The notes beneath the pieces are model-generated. The model did no database searches, was not told the origin of the DNA, and saw only the letters and a list, made by a program, of their open reading frames with translations. A DNA stretch of 64,000 nucleotides from Saprospiraceae bacterium (lineage in GTDB: Bacteria > Bacteroidota > Bacteroidia > Chitinophagales > Saprospiraceae): assembly GCA_016718205.1 (NCBI GenBank), contig JADKEB010000003.1, forward strand, positions 124,001 to 188,000, given 5' to 3'. The position numbers were made by a program, and so were the translations under genes. Positions 1 through 9,457 of the stretch are shown here, piece by piece; position 1 is the stretch's first letter, and every line of letters begins with the position of its first letter.

Positions 1-1
1 G

Positions 2-1643
2 GTTCTGGAGCCTGTGATTTCTATCAATTCGATATTTGAGGTTTCTGATGATATTGAAATCAAAGAGGTAAAAGTAAATTTAGACAATAAAGATATCACT
101 ACAATAAGTCAGTTTAAAGACTATAGAAGATTTGTTGGGGAAATAAAAATAGATGGCATTACCACAGGTCTTCATAAGCTTACTATTAGCGCTACTGACA
201 ATTCAGGTAAGACAACTACGCAAGTCGTAAACTTCGAAAAAGAAGCGCCATATACTCCATTATTTGCTGGTGAGACAATGTATGTACCTTTTGACAATGA
301 TTATATAGATTTGATCAATTTAAGATCAGGTACAAAAATCGGATCTCCGACATTTGCCAATGAAAGTATCATCAAAGGGTCAGGAGTCAATGCCTATAAG
401 GGTGCTAAGGATGCTTATGTAACATTTCCAACTACAACACTAAAGACACCTGAATTTTCAGCTACTTTTTGGATGAAAGTCAATGCGAGTCCCGACAGAG
501 CAGGCATATTAGTGATGGGTCCTCGGATCCGAATAGCACAGCTTTTCAAAATAATAGAAAAAGTGGGTTTAGATTTTTTAGAGAAAACGCGGGAGGCAAG
601 CAACGATTTAAGCTGAATGTAGGCAATGGTACAGCAGATACTTGGGTAGATGGTGGTGCTGCGGCTGATGTAGACCCTACTGTAAATGCCTGGAATCATT
701 TTGCTATTACTATATCAAGGACAGAGGCAAGTGTGTATATCAATGGTAAAGTTGCCAGAACAAGTACTGTAGCTGGTGGAGTAAACTGGGATGGTTGTGA
801 TGTCTTATCCATCATGTCTGGATTTCCAAGATTTACTGAATGGGGACATGCATCAGATGAAAGTATCATGGATGAATTGAGACTTTATAATAGGGCATTA
901 TCTGCAAATGATATTGCAAACGTGATAAAAAACAGAATCAGGCGCCGTCGTGGGTTATGTTGCTAAGTATGATGGTGAAAAAATGTATATGAGCTTTGAT
1001 GAAAGCTTTAAAGACCCTCCTTACCAATACTGAAGCTGCCAAAGTTGGTAGTCCTACTTTAACCAACACCGATGCTTTCAAAGGTGAAAAGTCATACCAA
1101 GGTGCAACAGGAGGCTATTTATCCTTCGCAACAAATGTTCTCAAATCACCTTCATTTAGTGCTTCGATGTGGATGAGGGTCAATGCTACTCCTGATCGAG
1201 CCGGTATCTTAGTAATGGGGCCACCGGATACTGCTAATCCTACAGCTCCAAATAATAGAAAAAATGGTTTTAGATTTTTTAGAGAAAATGCGGGAGGCAA
1301 GCAGCGTTTTAAGCTGAATGTGGGCAATGGAACAGCTGACAACTGGATTGATGGAGGTGCAGCAGCAGATGTAGATCCTACTCAAAATACTTGGGTTCAT
1401 TTAGCATTTACAATTAGCCCTGATTCTTCTGCTGTTTTTATAAATGGTAACGTAGCAACTAAAGTCAAAGCAGGACCGGTCAATTGGGATGGTTGTGATA
1501 TTCTGTCGATCATGTCTGGTGTCCCAAGATTTACCGAGTGGGGTCACATGTCTGATTTAAGTAAACTTGATGAGCTAAGAGTTTTTAACAAAGAATTGTC
1601 ACGAGCTGAAGTAAGGAAAATATTTCAAGACGGAAATAAATAA
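2..1643 (+). CDS. Tandem LamG-domain surface protein (5' partial, three frameshifts)
   Basis: The reading frame is already open at base 2, so the start lies outside the window. After an Ig-like stretch (about bases 2-240) come two LamG/concanavalin-like domains (about 280-915 and 980-1640). They share near-identical blocks such as SPDRAGILVMGP / TPDRAGILVMGP and GGKQRFKLNVGNGTAD. The frame is broken by three single-base homopolymer changes: a missing C at 521-524, an extra A in 927-932 and an extra C in 1015-1017. Correcting them gives one continuous protein with the linker ESGAVVGYVAKYDGEKMYMS between the domains. LamG domains of this type bind glycans at the Bacteroidota cell surface; position next to GH144 and GH3 genes suggests a glycan-binding accessory (inference). 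No C-terminal sorting domain is seen; it ends in FQDGNK. Confidence 0.75.
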
Positions 1644-1658
1644 TATTTTCTAATAAAT

Positions 1659-1808
1659 AGAGAGTAGTAATTTCAATGTCGTTTAGTTAAGACCTCTTTA
1701 TGAAGTCTTTCCCTTGTAAGGGAAAGATTTAGATAGGGTAAAAACAAAGAAAAATTCCTTATCTAAACGACATTGGTAGTAATTTCCTAAGGTTACTACT
1801 CTCTTTTT
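1659..1808 (+). terminator. Intrinsic terminator split by an inserted element
   Basis: The arms AGAGAGTAGTAA (1659-1670) and TTACTACTCTCT (1793-1804) are perfectly complementary over 12 bp, and the right arm runs into TTTTT. It lies 15 bp after the LamG gene stop. The loop is now interrupted by the 102-bp inverted-repeat element at 1674-1775 plus one copy of a 10-bp duplication. Removing these leaves a loop of about 10 nt, a normal rho-independent terminator. Confidence 0.8.
1674..1775. mobile_element. Inverted-repeat (MITE-like) element, copy 1
   Basis: This is a 102-bp element with ends CAATGTCGTTTAG and TAAACGACATTG. It holds a short internal hairpin around CTTTCCCTTGTAAGGGAAAG and the motif GGGTAAAAACAA, and has no coding capacity. 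It is flanked by a perfect 10-bp direct repeat GTAGTAATTT (1664-1673 and 1776-1785), the footprint of transposition. Related copies are at 27328-27460 and 42855-42956. A duplication near 10 bp is typical of IS4-like transposases; that the parent is IS4-like is a guess. Confidence 0.85.
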
Positions 1809-1839
1809 CACCTATTTAGTATATTTAAGTTTTATATAA

Positions 1840-3825
1840 ATGAACGTCAAGAATCAAAAAAGCTTGGGTAAATACTTATTGCTATTTGCACTTTTTAACT
1901 TCATTTTTTTTCAAAACTGTTCAAAAAAAGAAAATTTTGAATCCTTTTCTATAAGAAATATTTTTATAGGAGTCCAATCCATTTTATCATTAAATACTTT
2001 AGCTGATGTACAGCTAGATCAATCGATAGTTTGTACATTTTCATCACCGCTGGACATCACAACTGTATCCGCGAATGTTTTAATTACAAAAAACGGTCAA
2101 AATGTACCTTTGAATATTAGTTTTTTCGATCAAAATCAAACCATATCCATAGCTCCAAATACTTTTTTGGGATGCAAGATCTACCTACGTTTTGACCATC
2201 AAAAATCAATTGAAAGACAACAATAAAAATTCTTTTCAAGGATATAGCTTTTCATTTTCAACGGTTAACGGAGAGATAAAAGTACAAAGAATTCTTTATG
2301 GCAATAAAGAAATTGGAAGTTTTGGACAGATATTCGACCTCAACATACAAGATAGTATATTTTTAGAGTTTTCAGCTCCAGTAAATAGAATTTCGCTTAA
2401 TGCTGCCCTTACATTTTCACCATTGAGCTTTCAGGATTTAATTCTTACACTTAGTAGTAATGACCAAAAATTAATCATCAAACCAAAACAAAACTTTGAT
2501 CATTTAAAAAAATATACCTTAAGTATCAATACATCGTTAAAAGGTAAAAATAATGAAAATTTTAATGGCGTATCTCAAGATTTTATTACAGTCATAGACA
2601 CAGCCCGAAAGTTTCCTGTAATTTCTACTGACGAATTAATCACTAAAGTCCAGAAAGAAACTTTTAAATATTTTTGGGATTATGCGCACCTCAGTCAGGT
2701 ATGATACGCGAGCGGATTAATTCTGATAACCTTGTAACAACAGGTGGAAGTGGTTTTGGGATTATGGCAATTATTGTTGGTATTGAAAAAAACTTTATCA
2801 CCAGGACTGAAGGCATAGAAAGAGTTGACAAAATGGTGAATTTTCTTGAGAAGGCTGACCGTTTTCATGGTGTTTGGCCGCATTGGATCAATGGAGTTAC
2901 AGGTAAAACCATTCCTTTTAGTACAAATGACAATGGAGCGGATTTAGTAGAAACTGCTTTAATGATGCAGGGATTACTCACTTTTTAGGCAATATCTCTC
3001 AGACAAAGCACCTAAGAATACGATACTGATAAACAGAATTACAAAGCTTTGGGAAGAGGTAGAATGGACCTGGTTTATACAAGGCAATAATGAAAGGTTA
3101 TTATGGCATTGGTCACCGGATAAGGGTTTTTGATCAACCTTCCCATAGCTGGATGGAATGAAAGTCTGATAGTGTATGTATTGGCCGCTTCTTCACCTAC
3201 TTTTCCTATTACCAAGACACTTTATGATAATGCTTGGGCTCGAAAGGGTCAAATGGTCAATAACAAATCATTCTTTGGTATAAAATTACCTTTGGGCTAT
3301 GATTTTGGAGGGCCCTTTATTTTTGCTCATTATTCTTTTTTGGGCTTAGACCCAAGAAAACTTTCTGATAAATATGCTAATTACTGGGAGCAAAACACCA
3401 ACCACAGTTTGATAAATTGGGAATATTGCAAAGCTAATCCCAAAAAATATTTAGGCTATTCGGCATCTTGTTGGGGGCTCACTGCCAGTGACAATCACAA
3501 AGGTTATTCAGCTCATTCGCCAACCAATGATTTAGGTGTAATCTCTCCCACAGCAGCACTTTCTTCTATGCCTTATACGCCTGAGGCATCTATCAAAGCT
3601 ATGGAGTTTTTCTACTATACTTTAGGTGATAAAATTTGGAAGGAATATGGTTTTGTTGATGCTTTTAATCTATCTGAAACCTGGTTTGCCTCTTCTCATC
3701 TTGCTATTGATCAGGGACCAATCATTATCATGATGGAAAATTATAAAAGTGGACTCTTATGGCAACATTTTATGAAAGATAAAGACATCATGCAAGGATT
3801 GAAAAAATTGGAATTTAATTTTTAA
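1840..3825 (+). CDS. GH144-like endo-beta-1,2-glucanase lipoprotein with Ig-like domains (frameshifted)
   Basis: The N-terminus has a lipoprotein signal (hydrophobic LLLFALFNFIFF, then QNC). Two Big_5-like Ig domains follow (about 1950-2260 and 2280-2590), then a glycoamylase-like/GH144 catalytic region from KETFKYFWDYAH. Visible family features are SGMIRER, TTGGSGFGIM, EKADRFHGVWPHW, WHWSPD and the C-terminal IDQGPI. The frame is broken at four homopolymers: extra G at 2169-2171, missing C at 2689-2690, extra T in 2982-2986 and a missing T at 3127-3131. Correcting all four restores one protein of about 660 residues. GH144 enzymes cleave beta-1,2-glucan internally. A paralogue follows 18 bp later and a GH3 beta-glucosidase after that, supporting a shared substrate. 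The fold is confident; the exact glucan is inferred. Confidence 0.75.
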
Positions 3826-3843
3826 TGTGAAAAAGTATATAAT

Positions 3844-5182
3844 ATGCGTTTATATAGTGCGGTATTGTTTTTGGTTTTGAGTTGCTTTTCTTGCAATAAG
3901 AAAGTACTAACTTCCACAGATAGTGATCATAAAAAGGCAGGTGAACAACAAGGTAGTTATTCTAAGCTATCTGATAACCAATTGTTGGATCTTGTGCAAA
4001 AACAGACAATAAAATATTTTTGGGAAGGTGCAGAACCTAACTCAGGCATGGCATGTGAGCGTGTGCATATGGATGGCTTCTATCCTCAAAATGATCAGCA
4101 TATCATCACCACCGGGGTAGTGGATTTGGATTTATGGCTATTTTAGCAGGTGTAGAAAGAGGCTTTATCAAAAAGAAGAGGCATTAGACAGATTTTTTAA
4201 AAATATTGCTTTTTTAGAAAAAGCTGATCGTTTTCACGGTGTCTGGCCCCATTGGCTGGATGGTAAAACGGGAAAAGTGCAACCATTCAGCAAAAAAGAT
4301 GACGGAGGAGATCTTGTCGAGACTGCTTTTATGGTCCAAGGTTTACTTGCCGTTGCGGAATACTTCAATGGTACTAATCCAAAAGAAAAATTACTTGTTT
4401 CTAAGATAGATACATTGTGGAGAGGCATAGAATGGAATTGGTACACACAAGGTAAAAATACATTGTACTGGCATTGGTCACCAAACTACGGTTGGGAAAT
4501 GAACTTTCCAGTAGGTGGTTATAATGAATGCCTTATTATGTACGTTTTAGCTGCTGCATCACCTACCTTTCCTATCAGCAAAGAAGTATATGAGCAAGGC
4601 TGGGCTCTATATGGGAATATCAAAAAGGATACAACCTTGTATGGAATAAAAACTGTCCTAAACCATTACGAACACTCAAAAGATCCGGTAGGGCCACTTT
4701 TTTGGGCTCATTACTCTTATCTAGGTTTGGATCCAAACGGATTGATAGACCAATTTGCAGATTATGGATTACTCAATAGAAATCATGCACTTATACATCA
4801 TCAACATGCAATCAAAAATCCTAATAAGTGCAAAGGATATAGTGCAGTAAATTGGGGTCTTACGTCTAGTTACTCGATGAAGGGATACGCAGGTCATCAG
4901 CCAAACGAAGATTTATGTGTGATTTCGCCAACAGCTGCTATGTCTTCAATACCTTATACACCCAAAGAAAGTCTGGACTTTATTAGGCATTTGTATATCG
5001 ATAAAATGGAATACATCGGAGAATACGGACCTTATGATGCATTTTCAGAAGAACATAATTGGTACTTACCCAGATATCTTGCTATAGATCAAGGCCCAAT
5101 CCCTGTCATGATCGAAAACTATAGATCAGGATTGCTTTGGAAATTGTTTATGGCCAATAGTGATGTAAAAAATCGGACTTAA
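3844..5182 (+). CDS. GH144-like endo-beta-1,2-glucanase lipoprotein, second copy (frameshifted)
   Basis: The start gives a short lipoprotein signal, LFLVLSCFSC, then a spacer and directly the catalytic region QTIKYFWEGAEPNSGMACER; there are no Ig domains. Motifs match the preceding gene: EKADRFHGVWPHW, GGDLVETAFMVQG, YWHWSPNYGWEMN, PTAAMSSIPYTP and AIDQGPIPVMIENYRSGLLW. Two single-base losses break the frame, in the G run at 4114-4117 and the A run at 4170-4174. With both restored the protein is about 447 residues, the usual length for a single-domain family member. It is a tandem paralogue of the upstream gene, probably co-transcribed. Function as for that gene, inferred from family and from the GH3 downstream. 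Confidence 0.75.
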
Positions 5183-5334
5183 ACGATTAGGATTTATGTA
5201 TGCAAAATAAAAAAGTATAAAATAGGATCCAACTTAAGCATTGGCTTTTGAGATGAAGATCTAATCATTTTCAGCCAATATTGATACATCCTGAGTATTT
5301 ATAAAAATAACTAATCAAATAAATTTTTAGAATA

Positions 5335-7653
5335 ATGACAAAAAAAATTCAATATTTATTGACCCTAATAATGGTCCCAATAATGGTTTTTTCTTTATCA
5401 GGTCAAAAGAATATATCTAAAAAAGGTGCCGGTCTTGTGTATTATCAATCATTGGGTGCTTCATTAAGAGTGTCCAATTTGATGACCCGAATGACAATAG
5501 ATGAAAAAATAGGTCAGCTCAATCTCATCACACCCGGAGGAACGGTTACGGGCGAAATAGTCAGTAAGGATGTAGAGTCCAAGATGAAAAATGGTCAGAT
5601 AGGAGGTATTTTTGGTATCAGAGGTGCTGCTAAAGCCCGTGAAGCTCAGGAAATGGCAGTAAAAAACAGTCGATTGGGTATTCCTATTCTGGTAGGCATG
5701 GATGTCATCCATGGTCATCAAACTATATTTCCTATACCTTTAGGATTATCTTGTACCTGGGATATAGATATGATTGAGCAGTCAGCTCGGATTGCTGCCA
5801 GAGAAGCCACAGCTGATGGGATCATGTGGGCCTTCAGTCCTATGGTTGACATTGCAAGGGATCCCAGATGGGGCAGGATCGCTGAAAGCGCAGGCGAAGA
5901 TCCTTTTTTGGGCTCAAAGATTGCATCGGCTATGGTCAGGGGCTATCAAGGTAAAGACCTGTCTGACCCTACTACTATGATGGCTTGTGTCAAGCACTTC
6001 GCGCTTTATGGTGCTGCCGAGGGTGGTCGCGATTACAATACGGTGGATATGAGTAAGATACGTATGTTTAATGAATATCTGCCTCCTTATCATGCAGCGG
6101 TCAAAGCAGGAGTAGGTTCTGTCATGACTTCTTTCAATGTAGTGGACTATGTACCTGCATCGGGCAGTAAATTTTTATTCACCGATGTTTTACGCAAAAA
6201 ATGGAAATTTGATGGTTTTGTGGTGACTGACTATACATCTGTACTGGAGATGATAGAACATGGAACAGGAGACTTTCAGGAAGTGTCCCGTCAGGCATTG
6301 AAGGCCAACGTGGATATGGAAATGGTAGGCGAGGGATTTCTCACTACATTCAAAAAATCGCTGAATGAAGGCAAGGTAACACAAAAGGATATTGATCAGG
6401 CATGTGTTCGTGTGTTGATGGCCAAAGAGAGATTGGGCATTTTGGATGATCCATATAAGTATTTTGATGAAAAAAGGGCTGCGACCGAACTCATGTCTGC
6501 TGAAAACAGAGCATTTGCCAGAAAAGCAGCTGCGGCATCATTTGTTTTATTAAAAAATGAAAATAATATACTTCCACTAAAAAGATGCCAAAATAGCATT
6601 GGTTGGGACCATTGGCAGATAGCCGTAGAAATATGCTGGGTACATGGAGTGTATCAGGCGATCCCGAAAAAAGCGGTCACAATCATCGAAGGCATCAAAA
6701 GTCTTTCAACAAATTCCGGGAATATAAGGTATGCGAAAGGTGCTAACATCTCTGACGATAAAGATTTCGCAAAACGAGTAAATGCTTTTGGTGAAGAATT
6801 GGTCATAGATGCCCGATCTGCTGACGAAATGATCAAGGAAGCCCTTGAAGTAGCCGAAAAGTCAGATGTCATCGTAGCGGTCATGGGAGAAACGGCCAAC
6901 ATGTCGGGAGAATCATCCAGCATGACTGATATCAGTTTACAACCTTCACAAAAGAAATTGTTGGCAGCTTTGAAAGCTACCGGCAAGCCGATAGTCATGG
7001 TCTTGTACAACGGTCGACCTATGGTAATCACTGATGAGATGAGAGATATGAATGCAGTACTGGATGTTTGGTTTGGTGGAACAGAAGGTGGTAATGCAGT
7101 AGCAGATGTGCTGTTCGGTGATGTCAATCCTAGCGGAAAACTGACCACATCTTTTCCTGTCAATGTAGGCCAAATACCAGTGTATCACAGCATACTCAAT
7201 ACAGGCAGACCCAATCTGGTAAATTATCCAAAATTCAGAACCAATTATCTGGATGCACCCAATGATCCATTGCTTCCTTTTGGCTACGGGCTGTCTTATA
7301 CTTCATTTGAATATGGCAAACCTGACATCATTACTCCAAAGTTGTCAAAAGGCAAAACACTAACTGTCACAGTCACGGTAAAAAATACGGGGAAAGTCGC
7401 AGGACATGAAGTTGTACAGTTATATATCAGAGATATGGTAGGCAGTATCGCCAGACCTGTGAAAGAATTGAAAGGCTTTGAGAAAGTATATTTATTACCG
7501 GGAGAAAGCAAAGAAGTTGTTTTCACAATTGATGAAGATCTTTTGAAGTTTTATAATGAAGCATTGGATTTTAAAGCTGAAGCAGGTGAATTTAAGGCAA
7601 TGGTAGGAACCAATTCGAGGGATGTGCAGATGCTTAATTTTAAGTTTGAATAA
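5335..7653 (+). CDS. bglX: GH3 beta-glucosidase (BglX type), with a locally out-of-frame stretch
   Basis: The protein is 772 residues: signal peptide (to about residue 23), GH3 N-terminal barrel, GH3 C-terminal domain and fibronectin-III-like tail. Key motifs are GMDVIHGHQTIFP (about 121-133), DPRWGRIAESAGEDP, KHFALYGAAEGGRDYN and GFVVTDY with the nucleophile Asp near 299. Residues about 416-446 read as nonsense for this family. Three extra bases, in the A run 6579-6583, G run 6605-6607 and A run 6667-6672, sum to three and so leave the frame open. Removing them gives LVGPLADSRRNMLGTWSVSG, a normal GH3 sequence. It releases glucose from beta-glucan oligosaccharides, probably in the periplasm, and fits the two GH144 genes upstream. 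Confidence 0.9.
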   Translation: MTKKIQYLLTLIMVPIMVFSLSGQKNISKKGAGLVYYQSLGASLRVSNLMTRMTIDEKIGQLNLITPGGTVTGEIVSKDVESKMKNGQIGGIFGIRGAAKAREAQEMAVKNSRLGIPILVGMDVIHGHQTIFPIPLGLSCTWDIDMIEQSARIAAREATADGIMWAFSPMVDIARDPRWGRIAESAGEDPFLGSKIASAMVRGYQGKDLSDPTTMMACVKHFALYGAAEGGRDYNTVDMSKIRMFNEYLPPYHAAVKAGVGSVMTSFNVVDYVPASGSKFLFTDVLRKKWKFDGFVVTDYTSVLEMIEHGTGDFQEVSRQALKANVDMEMVGEGFLTTFKKSLNEGKVTQKDIDQACVRVLMAKERLGILDDPYKYFDEKRAATELMSAENRAFARKAAAASFVLLKNENNILPLKRCQNSIGWDHWQIAVEICWVHGVYQAIPKKAVTIIEGIKSLSTNSGNIRYAKGANISDDKDFAKRVNAFGEELVIDARSADEMIKEALEVAEKSDVIVAVMGETANMSGESSSMTDISLQPSQKKLLAALKATGKPIVMVLYNGRPMVITDEMRDMNAVLDVWFGGTEGGNAVADVLFGDVNPSGKLTTSFPVNVGQIPVYHSILNTGRPNLVNYPKFRTNYLDAPNDPLLPFGYGLSYTSFEYGKPDIITPKLSKGKTLTVTVTVKNTGKVAGHEVVQLYIRDMVGSIARPVKELKGFEKVYLLPGESKEVVFTIDEDLLKFYNEALDFKAEAGEFKAMVGTNSRDVQMLNFKFE

Positions 7654-7817
7654 GATTTTTTGTCCTTTTAAGCTATCTGCATTAGGTTGAGCGGGGCAAT
7701 ATTAATCCGGTTTTCTGGATGGAGTATTTGTGTGACATGACCAAGATCATATCATATTTTTTAAAGGAATTTTTGGGCTTTAAGAATTGAATCTATACAT
7801 TTACCATTCAGAACAAA

Positions 7818-8966
7818 ATGGAAATAAATATGGCAAGAAGAAATACAAAGATCAGTGAAACCAAAGCATTAAGTAATCAAAAAGAAAGGTTGGTCACATC
7901 AGGCGATGTTTCTTTAGTTAAAGATAATGGCAGTGCTCAAACCGCTGAAACAGTCAACAGAAAAATCAGAAAAAAACTAATACATAATGCTGTGGTGCTC
8001 AATGATAAATTGGTTACTGTTCCCGAAGATCAAAAATTAGAAACAGCCAAAATTTTTCTCAGCAACTACTCAGAAAGTGAACGAAAATTTATTCTCGATA
8101 CTTTATTGGAAGATTATAAATCTACTTCAAAAATACTTAACAAAGATTTGATTCTCACAGAAAAGTGGCAGGATGGAGGCTATCCATACAAGTACCTTAT
8201 GTCCCGCAAAAACTATGAAATGCACAAGTATCAGCTTCAGGTCGAATTACTCAAACTTCAGGCTTGGGTGAAAAATACCGGTGCAAGGGTCATTATAATT
8301 TATGAAGGACGTGATGCCGCAGGTAAAGGAGGAACGATCAAACGGATCATGGAACACCTCAATCCAAGGGGCGCACGGGTGGTAGCTCTCGAAAAACCCA
8401 CGGAAGAAGAAAGAGGTCAATGGTATTTCCAAAGATATATCAAACACCTTCCTACCAAAGGGGAGATTGTACTTTTCGACCGTTCCTGGTACAATAGAGC
8501 TGGAGTAGAAAGAGTAATGGGTTTCTGTACCAATGAAGAATATCTGGAATTTATGCGACAGGCTCCGGAATTTGAAAGAAACCTGGTGCGAAGTGGTATC
8601 ATCCTGATTAAATTCTGGTTTTCTGTAAGTCGGGATGAACAAAAGAGAAGATTTAAAGACCGAGAAACCCACCCTTTAAAACAATGGAAACTATCGCCAA
8701 TAGATAAAGCCTCACTCAACAAGTGGGATGAATATACTGAAGCCAAGGAAAAAATGTTTTATCATACAGACACTTCTGATGCTCCATGGACGGTTGTAAA
8801 ATCCGATTGTAAAAAAAGAGCCAGACTCAATGCGATGAGATATTTGCTCCACAAGATCCCATATGAAAATAAAGATATTCCCACCATCGGCAAAATCGAC
8901 CCGTTAATTGTGGGCAGATCCAATATGATATACGAAATGGGCGAGGCTATACTGGGAAGCTCTTAG
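7818..8966 (+). CDS. ppk2: Polyphosphate kinase 2 family protein
   Basis: The 382-residue protein has a variable N-terminus (about 110 residues) and then a PPK2 domain. It carries the Walker A motif EGRDAAGKGGTIK (about 163-175), a Walker B-like LFDRSWYNRAGVE with Asp near 221, the lid-region run of charged residues around RDEQKRRFKDRETHPLKQWKLS, and the C-terminal DAPWTVVKSDCKKRARLNAM. These are the signatures of class I PPK2, which uses polyphosphate to phosphorylate nucleoside diphosphates (or ADP to ATP). It is cytosolic with no signal peptide. The start at 7818 and the in-frame ATG at 7830 are both possible. It stands alone; its stop touches a large palindromic element. Confidence 0.9.
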   Translation: MEINMARRNTKISETKALSNQKERLVTSGDVSLVKDNGSAQTAETVNRKIRKKLIHNAVVLNDKLVTVPEDQKLETAKIFLSNYSESERKFILDTLLEDYKSTSKILNKDLILTEKWQDGGYPYKYLMSRKNYEMHKYQLQVELLKLQAWVKNTGARVIIIYEGRDAAGKGGTIKRIMEHLNPRGARVVALEKPTEEERGQWYFQRYIKHLPTKGEIVLFDRSWYNRAGVERVMGFCTNEEYLEFMRQAPEFERNLVRSGIILIKFWFSVSRDEQKRRFKDRETHPLKQWKLSPIDKASLNKWDEYTEAKEKMFYHTDTSDAPWTVVKSDCKKRARLNAMRYLLHKIPYENKDIPTIGKIDPLIVGRSNMIYEMGEAILGSS

Positions 8967-9187
8967 GCTCTGTTAATAAATAAATGGTGCAGAATTGGCG
9001 AAGTTAATTTGTTCTTTTTCAAGGCGTAAATGAGGCGAATAGCCTTAGAGTATGTTTAAATTTGCCACTTGGAGCCAAATGATAAAAGTTTAAACATACT
9101 CTTAGCTATTTAACGATTTTGCAACGCAGAAAAAGAGCAAAAGAACGAGACAATATGTATCAATCAGTTATTTTTTAACAGAGTCTT
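8966..9187. repeat. About 220-bp imperfect palindromic element
   Basis: The outer ends GGCTCTGTTAA and TTAACAGAGTC are inverted repeats. Inside them TTTGTTCTTTTTCAAGGCG pairs imperfectly with CGCAGAAAAAGAGCAAAAGAAC, and in the centre GAGTATGTTTAAA (9048-9060) pairs perfectly with TTTAAACATACTC (9089-9101). Nothing in it codes for protein. The nested structure and gene-edge position suggest a non-autonomous mobile element or a fold-back repeat; I found no second full copy in the window. Confidence 0.6.
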
Positions 9188-9298
9188 AGATCCTTATTTG
9201 CCGGTTTCTATGTTGTATGCATCTTGTATTATGCTTCAGGATAGTATAAAAACACTGTGGATGATTGATTCAGAATTAAAGTTAAAGATTTTGAAATA

Positions 9299-9457
9299 TC
9301 AGCTTTTGTACCGCTTTCTGAAATAAAATATGATCAGCCCAAGGATAAAAATAAAAGGCCAAAATTGAATCAAGCCAAAGATAAAGGATACTACCATATT
9401 CCATCCATCTGAGATCGCATTTTTAAGTTTACTGAAGAAAGGCGTTTCAGATACAAA
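9299..9457 (-). other. In-frame continuation of the DUF4349 gene beyond its stop
   Basis: Reading on from the TAA at 9458-9460 in the same frame gives FVSETPFFSKLKNAISDGWN, then a hydrophobic helix (FGLIQFWPFIFILGLIIFYF) and RKRYKS before a TGA. This is the C-terminal juxtamembrane segment and anchor that DUF4349 proteins normally have. The gene therefore seems cut by one nonsense codon or by two compensating indels. Confidence 0.65.
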
